Origin: Apis mellifera
Taxonomy: Eukaryota; Arthropoda; Insecta; Hymenoptera; Apidae
DNA: 64,000 nt
Direction: 5' to 3'
Assembly (NCBI RefSeq): GCF_003254395.2
Contig: NC_037648.1
Location: forward strand, 15,252,330 to 15,316,329
In this document: piece by piece, positions 39,535-52,235 of the stretch
Layout: the number at the start of each line of letters is the position of its first letter
Numbering within the stretch: position 1 is the stretch's first letter
Program-made: the position numbers and the translations under genes
The notes under the pieces: model-generated
The model's database searches: none
What the model saw: the letters and a program-made list of their open reading frames with translations, nothing else
What the model was told of the DNA's origin: nothing

Positions 39535-39629
39535 GTAAGTGATTAAGTTTATTTTTTATCGTTTTTCCTTGTCGCAATTGCAATTGCGACTCCCGTTTGA
39601 AAATCAATCTTTTCCCACTCTGTTGGGAA

Positions 39630-40455
39630 ATGGAATTGTAATTATTCGATTTTTGTTTTTTGGAATTGCAATTCCATTCTCTTGCCTTTGAAAGAAAATT
39701 TTCTATTTTATTAAGATACAGTTGTTTAAAAATTAAAAATAATTGGGATAATTATTCGATTTTTGTTTTTTGGAATTGCAATTCCATTCTCTTGCCTCTG
39801 AAAGAAAATTTTCTATTTTATCAAGATACAGTTGTTTAAAAATTAAAAATAATTGAGATAATTATTCGATTTTTGTTTTTTGGAATTGCAATTCCATTCT
39901 CTTAGCTTCGAAAAAAAATTTTGTTAAAATGGAGTTGTTTAAGAATTAAAGACAATTTTGTTTTTTGGAATTGCCTTGGATTTGCCTGGAATTTCATTCC
40001 CTTGCTTTCGAAATAAAGTTTTCTATTTTGTTAAGATGGAATTGTTTAAGAATTAAAAATTATTCGATTTTTGTTTTTTGGAATTGCAATTCCATTCTCT
40101 TGCCTTCGAAATAAAGTTTTATATTTTGTTAAGGTGGAATTGTTTAAGAATTGAAAATAATTGAGATAATTATTCGATTTTTGTTTTTTGGAATTGCAAT
40201 TCCATTTTCTTGCTTTCGAAAGAAAATTTTCTATTTTGTCAAGATGAAATTGTTGAAGAATTAAAAATAATTGGGATAATTATTCGATTTTTATTTCTTG
40301 GAATTGCAATTCCATTCTCTTGCCTTTGAAAGAAAAATTTCTATTTTGTCAAGATGGAATTGTTTAAAAATTGAAAATAATTGGGATAATTATTCGATTT
40401 TTGTTTTTTTGGAATTGCAATTCCATTCTCTTGCCTTCGAAAGAAAATTTTCAAG
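39630..40455. repeat. Minisatellite array carrying a 16-bp palindrome
   Basis: About seven or eight units of 105-117 bp contain 'attattcgatttttgttttt' and then TGGAATTGCAATTCCA, a perfect palindrome. The unit ends with 'ctcttgcctttgaaagaaa' and 'aattaaaaataattgg'. Units start near 39646, 39752, 39860, 40066, 40169, 40280 and 40389, with one degenerate unit near 39960. Confidence 0.85.
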
Positions 40456-42290
40456 AATTGAAGATAATTAAAATTTTCGAAGGCAAAATTGGAGATCGTC
40501 CATCTTTTTTTCACCTTCTTATATGATTCGATAAATAAATCCTCCAAAAATGGTAGTTTCAAAATCCACGAATGCACGAGCGAAATTGCGAATTCCTCCG
40601 CGGACAGCAATAAAATAAACTTTGCACTCCGCCAAGGTAATGAGAAAAAATCCTGATCTCTGCGTATACAGAAAATTACGTCCACTTTTCATTTTTATTG
40701 ATATTAAAAAAATCCAGCAATGGCGAATCCGAGCATGTTTATTATTATGAATTAATAATAAACATTCCAACGTTCCACGCAAAAATCATGGATAATAATT
40801 AGAAAATCGGAAATTCCCTTCTCATCCTCATCTTCGTTCTCCTTAATCCGACAAACATCCCCGAATATAATAAATAAAATTTGAAATATCCAAGTGGTGA
40901 ACTCCAAGAGTTGGAATTGGCGAGAATCGAAGGATAATTGGAAGACAGCAGAAAAATCTCCGCCTGAAAAAAAAAATTACCTTTTATCTTGGTGTCGACT
41001 CGTCAATTCGATAAACAACAAAAGTGGTAATAAAAAAAAAAAGTGATAATTTGAAATATCCTTGAAATATAGGAATGGAATTGCGAGGAGTATGGTAAGA
41101 GAAGGACGGACGAAAAAAAAACTATCGAATTTAATTAAGGAGGAGTCGGTGAAAAGAGCGGTCCGGTGTTAAATAGGAATTCGGGAATTCCCAACGCGCA
41201 TGCGCGTGCATGAAAAAGGAACGTTGGAAATTTCATAATTCCCTTGTCCATTCGGTTGGTTTGGCTCGTGGGATTACACGAAACGAGGCAAAATTACCGA
41301 CCTTTTCCTTATCTTCTCGTTCGTGTCCATTAGCAAAAATCCAGATCAACAATTTTTGAATATATTCCTGCTCAACGATATTTTCTTCTTTTTCATTATT
41401 GTTTCGCTTTGTTTTATTCTTTTGACTTCGATTATATATCGGTTTGAAGAAATCTCTCGTTTCTTTCTTTCTCCTCATTTCTTAATTTTCGATTTTTTTT
41501 CAATTAGGTTAAGTTAGGCTTGGTGAAGATCGTTGCTCGTTTTATTTATTTGACTTGATTTCACGTATCGTTTCCTCTTTGTTTCTATTTTTTTTTCCAG
41601 ATTCGAGGGAAAGAGAAGAGTTTTTCTCTCAATTAGATTAGGTTATGTTAGATTCTTCGTATATATTTATTCTTTATATATATTTGTACGTTATATAAAT
41701 TTTATATATTTAATTAAATAACGAATTTCTTCATACATATGTTCTTTCGAAAAGATATTCGTCGTTTTTTTTTTATAAATATTCTTTTTTCACCTTTCTT
41801 CATTTTCGACGAAGATTTTTCTTAATTTTCTTCTCGCACTTGAGTCAGGTTAGGTTAGATTTTTATCTTCATCTGTATTCTCCTTTAATTAAAGCATCGA
41901 CGTTTCTACAACAGTTTTATGAATTTTTATTCTATTTTATCGTATTTTTATCGTCAAATTTGTCATCTTTTTTTTTTTTTAGAAAATTCAAATTGATGAA
42001 AAAAAAAAAAAGATGAAAGAGAACGTTCGGAAATTTGAAAGGATCGTCATAACAGAGAAAAATCGATATTAAGAGTATTAAAGATGGATTATTATCGAAA
42101 ATGCGGGTCACGGTTCACGAAAGAGAGCGATTTTTTTTTTTTTTTTAATCGAATCGTGGGTGGAGCGTTCAATGACGCGAAGAATAAAGGAAAACGTAAC
42201 GGAAAACACAGTCGGCCTGGCTCGCGAGTGTACACCGACAAACAGATGGAAAAACACCAGCCGTTCCGTTTTAATAAAGAAACAGCTGGA
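40456..42290. other. eag intron 1, noncoding
   Basis: AT-rich with A-runs (41028, 41997) and T-runs (42131). Short TTAGG-like strings occur at 41508, 41636 and 41847. No gene is evident. Confidence 0.5.
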
Positions 42291-42995
42291 CGATCAAACG
42301 ATATTCTATTTTCGGAAATTTATCCAGCTTTTTCGGGGAAAAAATAAAAATTTCCTATTCTTCTTTCCTTCCAATTGTCGCTCTTGAGCTTCGACGATAT
42401 AAAACGATATTCCAGTATTGGAAATATATTCAGAAATTTCCCTAGAAAAATTATTGGCTTTGACGATTTTTCAAAGTCGATTCGTCAAAATTATCTAGGA
42501 GAATTTCCCTAGATAAGAACAGTTTTTTGTAATATTTAGTTTCGACGATGGAACGAATATTCCATTATTTGGAAATTTAGCCAGAGTTTCTAGAGAAAAG
42601 TAAAATTTCCCTAAAAAAAATCTATATTGTCGAGAATCGATGATTTCAATGATTCTTGGAAAATTCTTTCCTGTCCCTGTAAAAAAATGAAATTATCCTC
42701 GAGATTTCAATAACAGAATGATGTTTTCCACTATTGGAAATTTTTTATCCAAATTTCTAGGAGAAAATCTCGTTATCGAGAATTGGAATTTGGAAAGATT
42801 CCATTTTTGAAAAATTCTCCAGAAAGAAAGTGAAATTTCTTTAAAAATTCTCGGAAATTTATCCTTTTCGTTCTAGGGGAAAAGGCGAAAATTCTCTATA
42901 CTTCCACTTTCGAAAAATTGTCTAGGGGAAAAATGAAAATTTCCAATTTTTTTCTTTCCAAACGTCGCTCGAGATTTAGATTCGAATCTCGAAAT
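42291..42995. repeat. Decayed tandem repeat
   Basis: 'ttccagtattggaaat', 'ttccattatttggaaattt' and 'ttccactattggaaatttt' recur near 42410, 42568 and 42726, each followed by a 'tttctag(g/a)gaaaa' motif. The first and last parts both hold 'tttcc(a/t)...tttctttccaa...cgtcgctc'. Confidence 0.5.
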
Positions 42996-43617
42996 TGAAG
43001 AATATACGTAGAAATCCCGAAGGAATTCGAAATGGAAGGTCGATCGAGCAATACGGGGATACTCGATCAATGACGATATTTTTTTTCTTTCTTTTTTTTT
43101 TTTTCCTCGGCTCGACGAATAAGGGTATAAAGCTCGTTAATGCGTTACGTGTGCCGCGAACGAATAAGTGGATGAGAAAACCTGACCGTGCGAGAGGGCT
43201 GAAGTGGTTGGAATTTCCACGGAATATGGAAACCGGTTATGCGGAAAATCATCGTTGTTATTGCGACTTTATTACCGACCGAGTATAAATGAATATTATT
43301 TTACAAAGAATTTACCGCATTAATTGGAATTTTTTGATCATTTTTTGATCAGTTCTAAAATGCAGCATGCAAATTTATTTATTTTTTTAAATATTTTTAT
43401 AACTCTTTAAAATAAATTTTTGAGAGCATCAATTTTGAGTTTATTCGATTTCAAATTGTGCAAAAGATATTTTATATCATTTGACGATAAGAGAGAATTT
43501 TTCTTCAATTTGTATGTCAAAAATTTAAAAATTGATATCGAGTATTTAATATATCAATATTAGATTGAATATATTAATATTAGAAAATTAACGTTCATTT
43601 TTTTCATCTGTTCACAG
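42996..43617. other. End of eag intron 1
   Basis: Noncoding. It ends with a pyrimidine-rich stretch and the CACAG acceptor (43616-43617) of exon 2. A T-run lies near 43079-43104. Confidence 0.7.
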
Positions 43618-43718
43618 CTGACAGCAGTTTTCTCCTGGCGAACGCTCAGATCGTCGACTTCCCTATTGTCTATTGCAACGAAAGCTTTTGCAAAATCTCT
43701 GGCTATAATCGTGCCGAG
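43618..43718 (+). CDS. eag: eag exon 2: PAS domain, first part
   Basis: Residues 27-60, from P-D-S-S-F-L-L-A-N-A to Y-N-R-A-E. The pattern A-Q-I-V-D-F-P-I-V-Y-C-N-E-S-F-C-K-I-S-G-Y is the start of the EAG-type PAS fold. The exon follows a CACAG acceptor and ends at GAG|GTAAAT. It enters in phase 1 (C|CT = Pro) and leaves in phase 0. Confidence 0.96.
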
Positions 43719-44598
43719 GTAAATACCCTGCTCCACCCTCCCCTAAGCTTCTTTTCGCTCCACGACCACGCTCTCCTCCCTCCACCATTTACCTTTTCAA
43801 TCTTTATCGTTTTACTTCCAACCAACGATTCACACAGGTGTGAATCACCATCTGCACAATTTCAATCTATGTATAATATAATTATAATTTCATACGAAAA
43901 AAGGAAAAAAAAAAAAAGAAAAAAAATAGAGGAGCACAGCACGTCTGGAATCTAGCAAAGACTCGTCGTCGATTTCCCTAATTCAACCATTTTCCATTAT
44001 TTTTTTTTCCTACCCTTTTGTTCCTCTTTATCCGCAATTAAATCCACTTGGTTACGTTTCGAACCAATACGGACTATCGTGTACGACTCCTGTTTTACCA
44101 ACCGAACAATAACACGCTTTTCAATGTTGTTTTCCCCATATGGATATGACGGTGCTAATTCACGGATGAAATTGAATTTCTTTTTCTATTTCTTTTTCCC
44201 CGCGTGTTTGTATTATTCGAGAACACGAGAGAAAGATCGGTAAATGTGAAGCGAAATGTTATCCGGATAGATAGGTTTTTTTTTTTATTCTATAAATCGA
44301 TTCATTTTTATTTTTCTTTTTTTTTAAAAAAAAAAGATAATTATTTATATCATTTCCTGATCTCGATGATTTTTTTAATGTCGATTGTTGAAATTTTTTA
44401 CTCGATTATTAATATTCGTTAAAAAGTTACCAATGTTTTTTCGAGACAGTTTAAGTTAGATTATTGATCAGATTAAAATACCAATTGAATTTATTTTATT
44501 TTGATTGATGTAAAGTGAAATTAAAAATGTAATAATTAACCTAAATTAATTGCTCAAACAAAAATTTATCTGATTTCTAAGTTTCATTTTATATTACA
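43719..44598. other. eag intron 2, first part
   Basis: Noncoding AT-rich intron with A-runs near 43907-43927 and T-runs near 44278. The plus-strand frame at 44204-44422 is a composition artefact. Confidence 0.7.
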
Positions 44599-44881
44599 AC
44601 TAATGTGACTTCACCTAACCTAACTTATTGTGATATTCTCGATAACACGTTAAAAAATTAATTGAGATCTGAGGATAATATCTTGTCACAAAAATTTATC
44701 CAAAATCTTCGAGAAGTTGCTAGTACCAAGTACTTTTATTACTAATGTGACTTCACCTAACCTAACTTACTGTGATATTCTCGATAACACGTTAAAAAAT
44801 TAATTGAGATCCGAGGATAATATCTTGTCACAAAAATTTATCCAAAATCTTCGAGAAGTTGCTAGTACCAAGTACCTTTAG
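44599..44881. repeat. 142-bp tandem duplication in intron 2
   Basis: Two nearly identical copies begin at 'actaatgtgacttcacctaa' (44599 and 44741) and run to 'gctagtaccaagtac'. They differ at only a few bases, so the duplication is recent. It lies about 80 bp upstream of exon 3. Confidence 0.9.
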
Positions 44882-44960
44882 ATCTCTGAATTATTTCATA
44901 AAAATCTGAAAGAGGGGAACGGAGAATTCGCAGGATGAAAAGTGTCGAATTTGCCGTTAG

Positions 44961-45093
44961 GTTATGCAAAAGTCCTGCCGCTGCGGATTCATGTACGGGG
45001 AGTTGACGGACAAAGAGACGATCGCCAGGATCGAGGAATGCCTCGAGGGCCAGATTCACGATCAATTCGAGATCCTGCTGTACAAGAAGAACA
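44961..45093 (+). CDS. eag: eag exon 3: PAS domain, middle part
   Basis: Residues 61-104, starting V-M-Q-K-S-C-R-C-G-F-M-Y-G-E-L-T-D-K-E-T and ending E-I-L-L-Y-K-K-N, plus one base of a split codon. It lies between the acceptor GTTAG (44959-44960) and the donor GTAAGT at 45094. The FMYGELTDK segment is a family hallmark. The exon joins in phase 1 to exon 4 to give Lys105. Confidence 0.96.
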
Positions 45094-47065
45094 GTAAGTA
45101 CCGATTACCCCTACCGTCGCATGGGAGAAGCTTAAGTGTGGTGTTGGTGGCTTCTTTCCATCCTGGAATCGACGACTTCCACCTCGAAAATCGATGCCAA
45201 TGAAATCCATCTTTCCGTTTTCACATTTTTCTTTTCACGTTTATCATTGATCTTAACATTTCTCGTTCTCCCAGGTGAATAGATTGGAACTAAAAATAAC
45301 AACATAACCTGTACATACTTGTATCAAGAAGTAGAAAGATAAAAGGAATATAAAGAAATTTCGAATGATTAATTTGTCAATAAGTGTGATACAACGTTTA
45401 AATACAAACATTTTTTTCAAAATTTTCTCAATCCTTACTGTCATCCCAATATTAACCTCTTCAAGTACACTGACATATATATGCATCAGTTTAATTTTTT
45501 TTTTAATTAAAATTTATTCAATAATTTCACTAGAAAAAAAAGTTTTAATAAATAAAAATTCAAAGCATTAATGATATTTTATTTACTCGACAATTTTGAA
45601 AATATTATAATACATACCTTTGATGTCGCAAAATACAATTTGAAGGTTAAGAAATTCACGATTCACATATACGTATATTGCATATAGTATATGCAAAAGA
45701 AAAATGGACGAAGAAACATCGATGCCATTTTTCCAATGGCGGATGAAAGCGGTTGTAGACGGGCGGAAGTCGTCGATTGCCGGCGAGATGACTCTGACAA
45801 AACGCCTCGAGGCACGAAAATGACGTATCATTGTGCATGCTCGACGCTGGTCGACCACCGGATACCGAACCGTCCGCATTCGTCGTTGTGTAGACGCGGA
45901 CCGTCTCGGGTTCCAGAGTTTTTATCGTGTGTTTTCACGTGTTGTTGGTGTCGCCTGATTCACGCAGACTCGCCTCGTGTGTCAGTACGAGTACTTATTA
46001 TTAGTACACGAGTGCCTATCACTGATACAAGTAATCAGAAACAGTGAGTCTTTTTGCGTCTTTTGCTCATTTCACCAAGGTCTATTCTCTATGCGTTGAG
46101 TTGGCGCGTGTATAAAGTCGTTTTTTCGCTTTTTCTTTTCTTTTAAGATAAAAGATTGTCAAACTTGTTAAATTTCTTCTTTAGATATAAGCAGGTAAGT
46201 ATTAATCAAAAGCAGAATAAAAACTAGTTATTTTATAGTAATTTAATATTAAGTAACTAAATAACTAAGTATCTAGTAACTATTAAAAAACTAGATATTT
46301 TCATCGAAATTAAATAGCTTATTTCTCGAAATGTTAAATAAATTATTTAATTGCATTCGTGTTCGTATTGTTTATCTCTCGAATAATTTTAAAAAGTTTT
46401 AATTTGAAAATTGCTTAAAACGTTCGAATCTGTATGCGACGCGTGTCAGCAGAAAAATGAAATTTTTATCAAGGAAAATCAAATATCATATAATTTGCAT
46501 ATTCCAGGTGTACGTATATTCGTTTTAACGTGCTCGATAAGAAAATTTATGGAACGTCGTTACCCCGTGAAATCGAAACGATGTTTCCACATGCGCCAGC
46601 TCGACACCTCATCGTCACGATGCTTCTAATTTCTTCATATACAGTACTTTATTTTTCCATTTTTTATTTTTTCAAACAAAATTCTAGACTACTGTATCTA
46701 TAATCTCAAAAAATTTCGAAAATCTTAAATATTTAAGTCGATAAGAATTACCGATCGATATTTATCAACAGACGGTTATAAATAACCGACTCAACAGCGA
46801 CCAGTAACGAGCAACGAAATTCGATAACCTCAAAAAGATTCGTCCGCCTTCCTTCGTCATAAGCGATGATCTTAGCGACCCTATATCGATCCTAGTGAAT
46901 CTGATCGACTCGAACCGAGCCCAATAACGAATGATCGTTTTGTTTAAAGGTGCCCCACGAGGTATGTCTAGCACAGGTTCGCAAAAGAGTGCTCGAAAAA
47001 CCCACCAGTAAGTCACCCTCGAATCTAACTATACAAAACACCATTTATATATAATTATATATAAT

Positions 47066-47098
<33 letters not shown>

Positions 47099-50000
47099 AC
47101 GTACATATATTTATATAGAGGTTATCTTGTTATTTGTAGCACAATTCAGGCAAAGAGAAAGAGTGATTCCTCATGAAAGAGTGGGTAGAAAAAAGAAAGA
47201 ATAAAATTCTTTTATTTGAAGCTTCGTTTTTAAGAGAATTTAGTTTGAAAATATATGTGAAATTGACTAGATACGAATGAACTATCGATAAGAGATTATA
47301 CATCTATATGTGAAAATAAGCAAAAAATGTAGAATAAAATTTTAAGCTCTTGCTTTTAATAAAATCGAATTAGATATCGTTTGTATAATCGATCGAATAT
47401 TCAAATTCAATTTTTTTTTGTTTAAAAAATTTTTAAACAAAAATAATTTATCTTTATATTTTTTGTTTATGCTTTTATCGATAAATTATATTCAATAATT
47501 TTTATCATATCGATAATTTATTCGTATCTAATTATCCATATTTTTCATATATATTTCGAAAATTTTTCAAACTCAATTCATATTTGAAATCGAATCTTTA
47601 AATGAAAAAAATTTAATTCTTTCCTCTCGACTTACTTTTTTCACGAAAAAAGAAATCACCAAGAAATTCTTGCCCGTTCTTGTACTACAACTAACACGAT
47701 ACCCTTCATATAAATCTATAAATATTAATGTACATTTGGAGGTATACTGTATACGATTGTTATACACCCATCTTTAGCGTGAACAAGAGACGACACACGT
47801 ACAAGGATCGTCGAACGATCCCGGGACCAAGGGGCGGCCATAATGAGAGGACGCTATTCGACCTCCCACCTACTCTTGATTTCAGTTAATTCCTTCCTGA
47901 AATCTTTCTCTCTATCTCTATTTCACTCCTAAGTACTAAAAACACAACACGTATTCAACACGTATCACAACACGTATCTGTCCATTGCAGATGTTGTCCA
48001 TTTGCCAGCTCGGTGAACGATGCGCTTCGTACGTAACAGCATCGACGATTTGGCTGCGAATCCTATATATCTTCCACTACTATTCCTCTTTCCTTAGCTT
48101 CTCTGTCTTCCAGTAATACCAGTCTCCTACCACACGTCGACTATTTCTCATCCAGAATCTTCTGAAGGATATTGGAGAAGATTTACATATCTTCGCTTTC
48201 TTTTTGTTTCCCTACGAGAAGAAGAGATTTTGATAAATTTCGGTATAGACCAGTGCTTCTCAACTTGTTGGTGGCGAGTTCGAATTATTAATTTTAATTC
48301 TAAAACAACGTTGATTTTTTTTCTCACCTCTAATTTGAGAAAAAAGTTTATATATTGAAAAGAAATAATATAAAAAATTATTTGAAATATTATATCAGAA
48401 AAAAAGATTGAAACTCGAAAAAGAGTCGAGAGACACTGGTCTAAAGAATGATTGTGCAATAAAATTTTTTTATTATATTTGTTAAAAAAAAAAAATTATT
48501 ATGGTCGTTCCAGTTTTGATCGTAGCGAAATCGTCGTGAAATTACATCATAAAATAACATCATAATGGGTATACCGTTTATTTTCCATCGATAGATCTAG
48601 CCATGTTCACCGGGCACGTAGGCAAGTACATAGTAAGCTGACCGTGAGTTTCGTCCTAATTTATTGCGAGGACGTTGTGAATTAACGGTGACGATGTAAA
48701 AGGTCGCGAGTATATACATACTTTCTCACGATTGATGACACTCGTAATCACAGTCGTACGTACACTTTTCCGTAGGCAAATTACACGTTTATCTTTATTC
48801 TCTTACACCAAAGGTCGCATCTCTCGTTCAGGGTTTGTAGTCCATTTCCAATTAATTCAACATTTTAAAACTGAAAATTGTAATTAAATAAATTTTAAAA
48901 TGAAAAAATCCATCTACAGTTTCGTTAAAAAAACGAATTCGTATATTTCGAAAGGTTAGAAAAAAATTTTTAGAAAATTTTAAAGTGGATAGAACAAATG
49001 TGAAAATATCGAAAAATCAGAAGTGAGAAAGTTTATGTAGTAGGAAAGATTAAGGGACGCAGAAAACGGGGACGGCAGAGATGACGAAGCAGAAAGAGGG
49101 ATAAAATTGATAAAAATGTACGGTAGATCGAAGGACATTTATCATTGGACGTCCTTCCAATGATAAAAACATGCGTTGACGTGCAATTTAATCCCCGAAC
49201 ATAATAAATTCCTCTTTATTCCGTCACTTCTTTGTCCACCTTCTTGGTCAAAGTACCTTTCTACATATTCCATAGAGCAACGTCGTGAAGTAAATCGAGT
49301 TTAAAGTTGGTTTACAAACTCTTCGCGTCAGATGGCGACCTATTCATACTAAATTCACGCCCAATTAGCTCTAGCCGGTATACAGTATCGCCAGAAAATG
49401 CCAAGTAGCAGTCGAAACAAACAATTTGGGCATCGAAGACGAGAAGTCGCGTATTTATATGATTTTTACGCAAAAATTAATTTACAGGTGAAAAAAATAT
49501 AAATGAACGTATTCCTCGTCCTCGATGACTCGTTACGTGTGTATTGTTAATACTCAACCACCAGGACACGACATACTCAAAGTTGGATGGTATACAATCG
49601 TTGATAAAACATAATTGTAACAAGGTACACACTTTGTCCTTTTAAAACTATTCATTATCAGGTGTCACTTTAATATAAAGATAATTTCCGATTTCGAATA
49701 TCCTCTTTTCGTATCCTATCATTAGAATGAACGATACTTTTTCTTTTTATCATTAAATAAGATTTTTTTATCATTAATATACTTATAATTAAAATAGGCA
49801 CGAATTAGCAGAATTTATCAGAATTTATATGCAACTGATCTTTCTTCTTTTCTTTCTATTATTTATTTCATTCTTTGAACTGCATCACGATCAAATTTCA
49901 CGTACACTCTAATCGAGCACTGCTTCAAATACAATACATCAGATGTCAGCACTCGACACACCTACACTTCGAATGGTGGCATGAGTTTATAAATTTATTA

Positions 50001-50560
50001 AAAATAATATTTTTACACGCATTTTAATCATTAAAGCTTCGTTTAAATTACTTCAAAGTCAAATACATGTGCAATTTTCAATCACTTATTGTTAGAATTA
50101 TTTGAATATCCAAGATATATCCAAAAACGTAGTATAGAAATCATTATATGCTTGTGAATCGTATCCATTCGCATCGTGTATATTGTTCGTTAGTAATTAA
50201 GTAATTGCTTTTGAGTGCTGATAGCATGACGGTGAGTGAATAATCATCTTATCTTGCAGTAAGAATATTTATATAATTTTTTTATAATTTGTCAAATGTA
50301 ATCTAAACAAATTTCAAAGATTTTAAAAAGAACGTAAACAAAATTATTTTCAAATTTAGTTTTAACAGATATAAATTCTATATTCTTTCTGCAGGTGTAC
50401 AACGTAATATCTACTGTGTAAATAGCTATTTAGTTTATCGACTATGTATCGATTAGTCGATGAAACGATATATAGAATCTAGAATCAAACAACAATCGAA
50501 TCGTAATTTCCTCCGATCAATGACAGTTTTCTTCATTCTGTTGTTGTTCCGGGTATACAG
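45094..50560. other. eag intron 3
   Basis: A 5.5-kb intron. Exon-like islands appear at 45984-46043 (donor GTGAGT), 46950-47007 (TTAAAG acceptor, GTAAGT donor, 58 bases) and 47991-48028 (CATTGCAG acceptor, GTACGT donor, 38 bases). None keeps the channel frame. A TA run lies at 47040-47098. A GC-rich stretch at 45730-46020 may be regulatory. No independent gene is recognised. Confidence 0.6.
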
Positions 50561-50829
50561 AAACACCACTATGGCTGCTTCTACAAATAGCGCCAATAAA
50601 GAACGAACGGGACCTAGTGGTCCTGTTCCTGTTGACCTTCCGGGACATCACTGCCCTGAAGCAGCCAATCGAGGCAGACGACAGCAAGGGTGGCCTCTCC
50701 AAATTCGCCAAGCTCGCCAGATCGGTCACCAGGTCGAGATCTGTTCTTGTCTCACAATTCAGCTCCCATCTGCCCGCCCTCAAGGATTCAGCGTTGCCAA
50801 CCACCGCGAAGCAATCACACTTAGCTCAT
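50561..50829 (+). CDS. eag: eag exon 4: end of PAS domain and linker to S1
   Basis: Residues 105-194. K-T-P-L-W-L-L-L-Q-I-A-P-I-K-N-E-R-D-L-V followed by V-L-F-L-L-T-F-R-D-I-T completes the PAS fold. Then comes the linker with K-F-A-K-L-A-R-S-V-T-R-S-R and Q-F-S-S-H-L-P. The acceptor is TATACAG (50559-50560) and the donor is GTAAGA after CAT. It leaves in phase 0. The residues S-V-L-V-S (165-169) form an extra segment after the SRSR stretch that may be lineage- or isoform-specific. Confidence 0.95.
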
Positions 50830-51369
50830 GTAAGATATTACATATTTATATTCTTTTATAACCTATAAATAATCTTTCTTTGTTGATTTTAATTCAAAAT
50901 TTAAAAAATTTTTCTTTTTTTAATTATACAGTTCAAATTGGAAAAAAAATTTTTTGATTTTGATATTTAATCAAAGATCATTTGCATTTATACGCGGAGG
51001 TGGAGGTATTCATCCTCGTTCCGAGGAGATTTGCATCGAAATGTTAACAGATCCGCGGAGGATTTGCACGTGTTCGAATCTATTGCTGGATTATTGTAAT
51101 CGTTGATATTTAAATGCGCATCGTGTATTGCGTTTATCATTCGATTTCGACTCTATTTGAGATATTTATCAAAATAAATGGGGGTCAAATCACTGGAGAG
51201 AGAGAAAAAAAAAATAAAATATTCGTGTAAAATAAAATAAAATAAATGAAAAAAAAAAAAAGTAGGAAAAGGGTAAGATTCGTGTAAAATAAAATAAAAT
51301 AAAATAAAATAAATAAAAAAAAAAGAAAGTAGGAAAAGGATAAGATTGATAAAATTGATTCTCTTTCAG
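50830..51369. repeat. eag intron 4 with A-rich tandem duplication
   Basis: The 3' half (51221-51350) has two copies, about 57 bases apart, of 'attcgtgtaaaataaaataa' followed by A-runs and 'agtaggaaaagg'. The sequence then runs into the TTTCAG acceptor of exon 5. The rest is AT-rich with no features. Confidence 0.75.
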
Positions 51370-51669
51370 ATGATGTCCTTAAGCGGCGACGTGATGCCGC
51401 AGTACAGACAAGAGGCGCCAAAGACCCCGCCGCACATTTTGTTACATTACTGCGCGTTCAAGGCGATTTGGGACTGGATCATTTTATGTTTGACTTTTTA
51501 CACGGCCATCATGGTGCCCTACAACGTCGCGTTCAAAAATAAAACCAGCGAGGACGTGTCCCTGCTGGTTGTCGACAGCATCGTTGACGTCATATTCTTC
51601 ATCGACATTGTCCTCAACTTTCACACCACGTTCGTTGGCCCTGGTGGCGAGGTGGTGTCTGACCCTAAG
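51370..51669 (+). CDS. eag: eag exon 5: S1 and S2
   Basis: Residues 195-294, exactly 100 codons. They include the pre-S1 segment P-Q-Y-R-Q-E-A-P-K-T-P-P-H, S1 at about 225-244 (W-D-W-I-I-L-C-L-T-F-Y-T-A-I-M), an extracellular loop with an N-K-T glycosylation site at 252, and S2 at about 257-279 with the acidic residues typical of voltage sensors. It ends G-P-G-G-E-V-V-S-D-P-K before GTACAT. Phase 0 at both ends. Confidence 0.97.
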
Positions 51670-51894
51670 GTACATCTTACAATTACCTCCAACATCCTAA
51701 AAATTACCCATACTTTCACCTAGTGTGTTTTCAGGGCCAGCATAAGTCACTTCCACTTTATCCCATGTGATTATATATATATATATATATATAGAAATAA
51801 ATTTTGATCTCGTTTTGAAAATGTTCTATACATGAATAATTGCATATAAATATTTCTGTGGTGATGAGAATCCCTAACAAGTTAATTATTACTC
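51670..51894. other. eag intron 5, first part
   Basis: Noncoding intron with a TA run at 51773-51793. Confidence 0.8.
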
Positions 51895-52235
51895 AGATAT
51901 ATACTTTATTACTTGATATTATTTATTCTTTCATTCAGGTGACAAAAAATTTTAAGTACTTTGAAAATTTTCCATGCAAATAATAATTCTGTGGCAAATA
52001 ATTTAAAAATTGCTTTGCAGTCCACAGATTGATTATGATCCAGATATTTATCAGTCAGATATATACATATATACTTTATTACTTGATATTATTTATTCAT
52101 TCACTCAGGTGACAACAAATTTTAGATACTTTGAAAATTTTCCATGCAAATAATAATTCTGTGGCAAATAATTTAAAAATTGCTTTGCAATCCACAGATT
52201 GATTATGATCCAGATATTTATTAATGATGTATTAG
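51895..52235. repeat. 170-bp tandem duplication in intron 5
   Basis: Two copies share 'atactttattacttgatatt' (51901 and 52071), 'attttccatgcaaataataa' and 'attgattatgatccagatat'. They differ by scattered substitutions. They lie directly upstream of a second, separate 140-bp duplication. Confidence 0.9.

Noticed and set aside
45691..46047. 118-codon plus-strand frame in intron 3
   Set aside because: No domain is seen, and the antisense strand is also open over much of it. The region is better read as a regulatory or leader-like GC patch.
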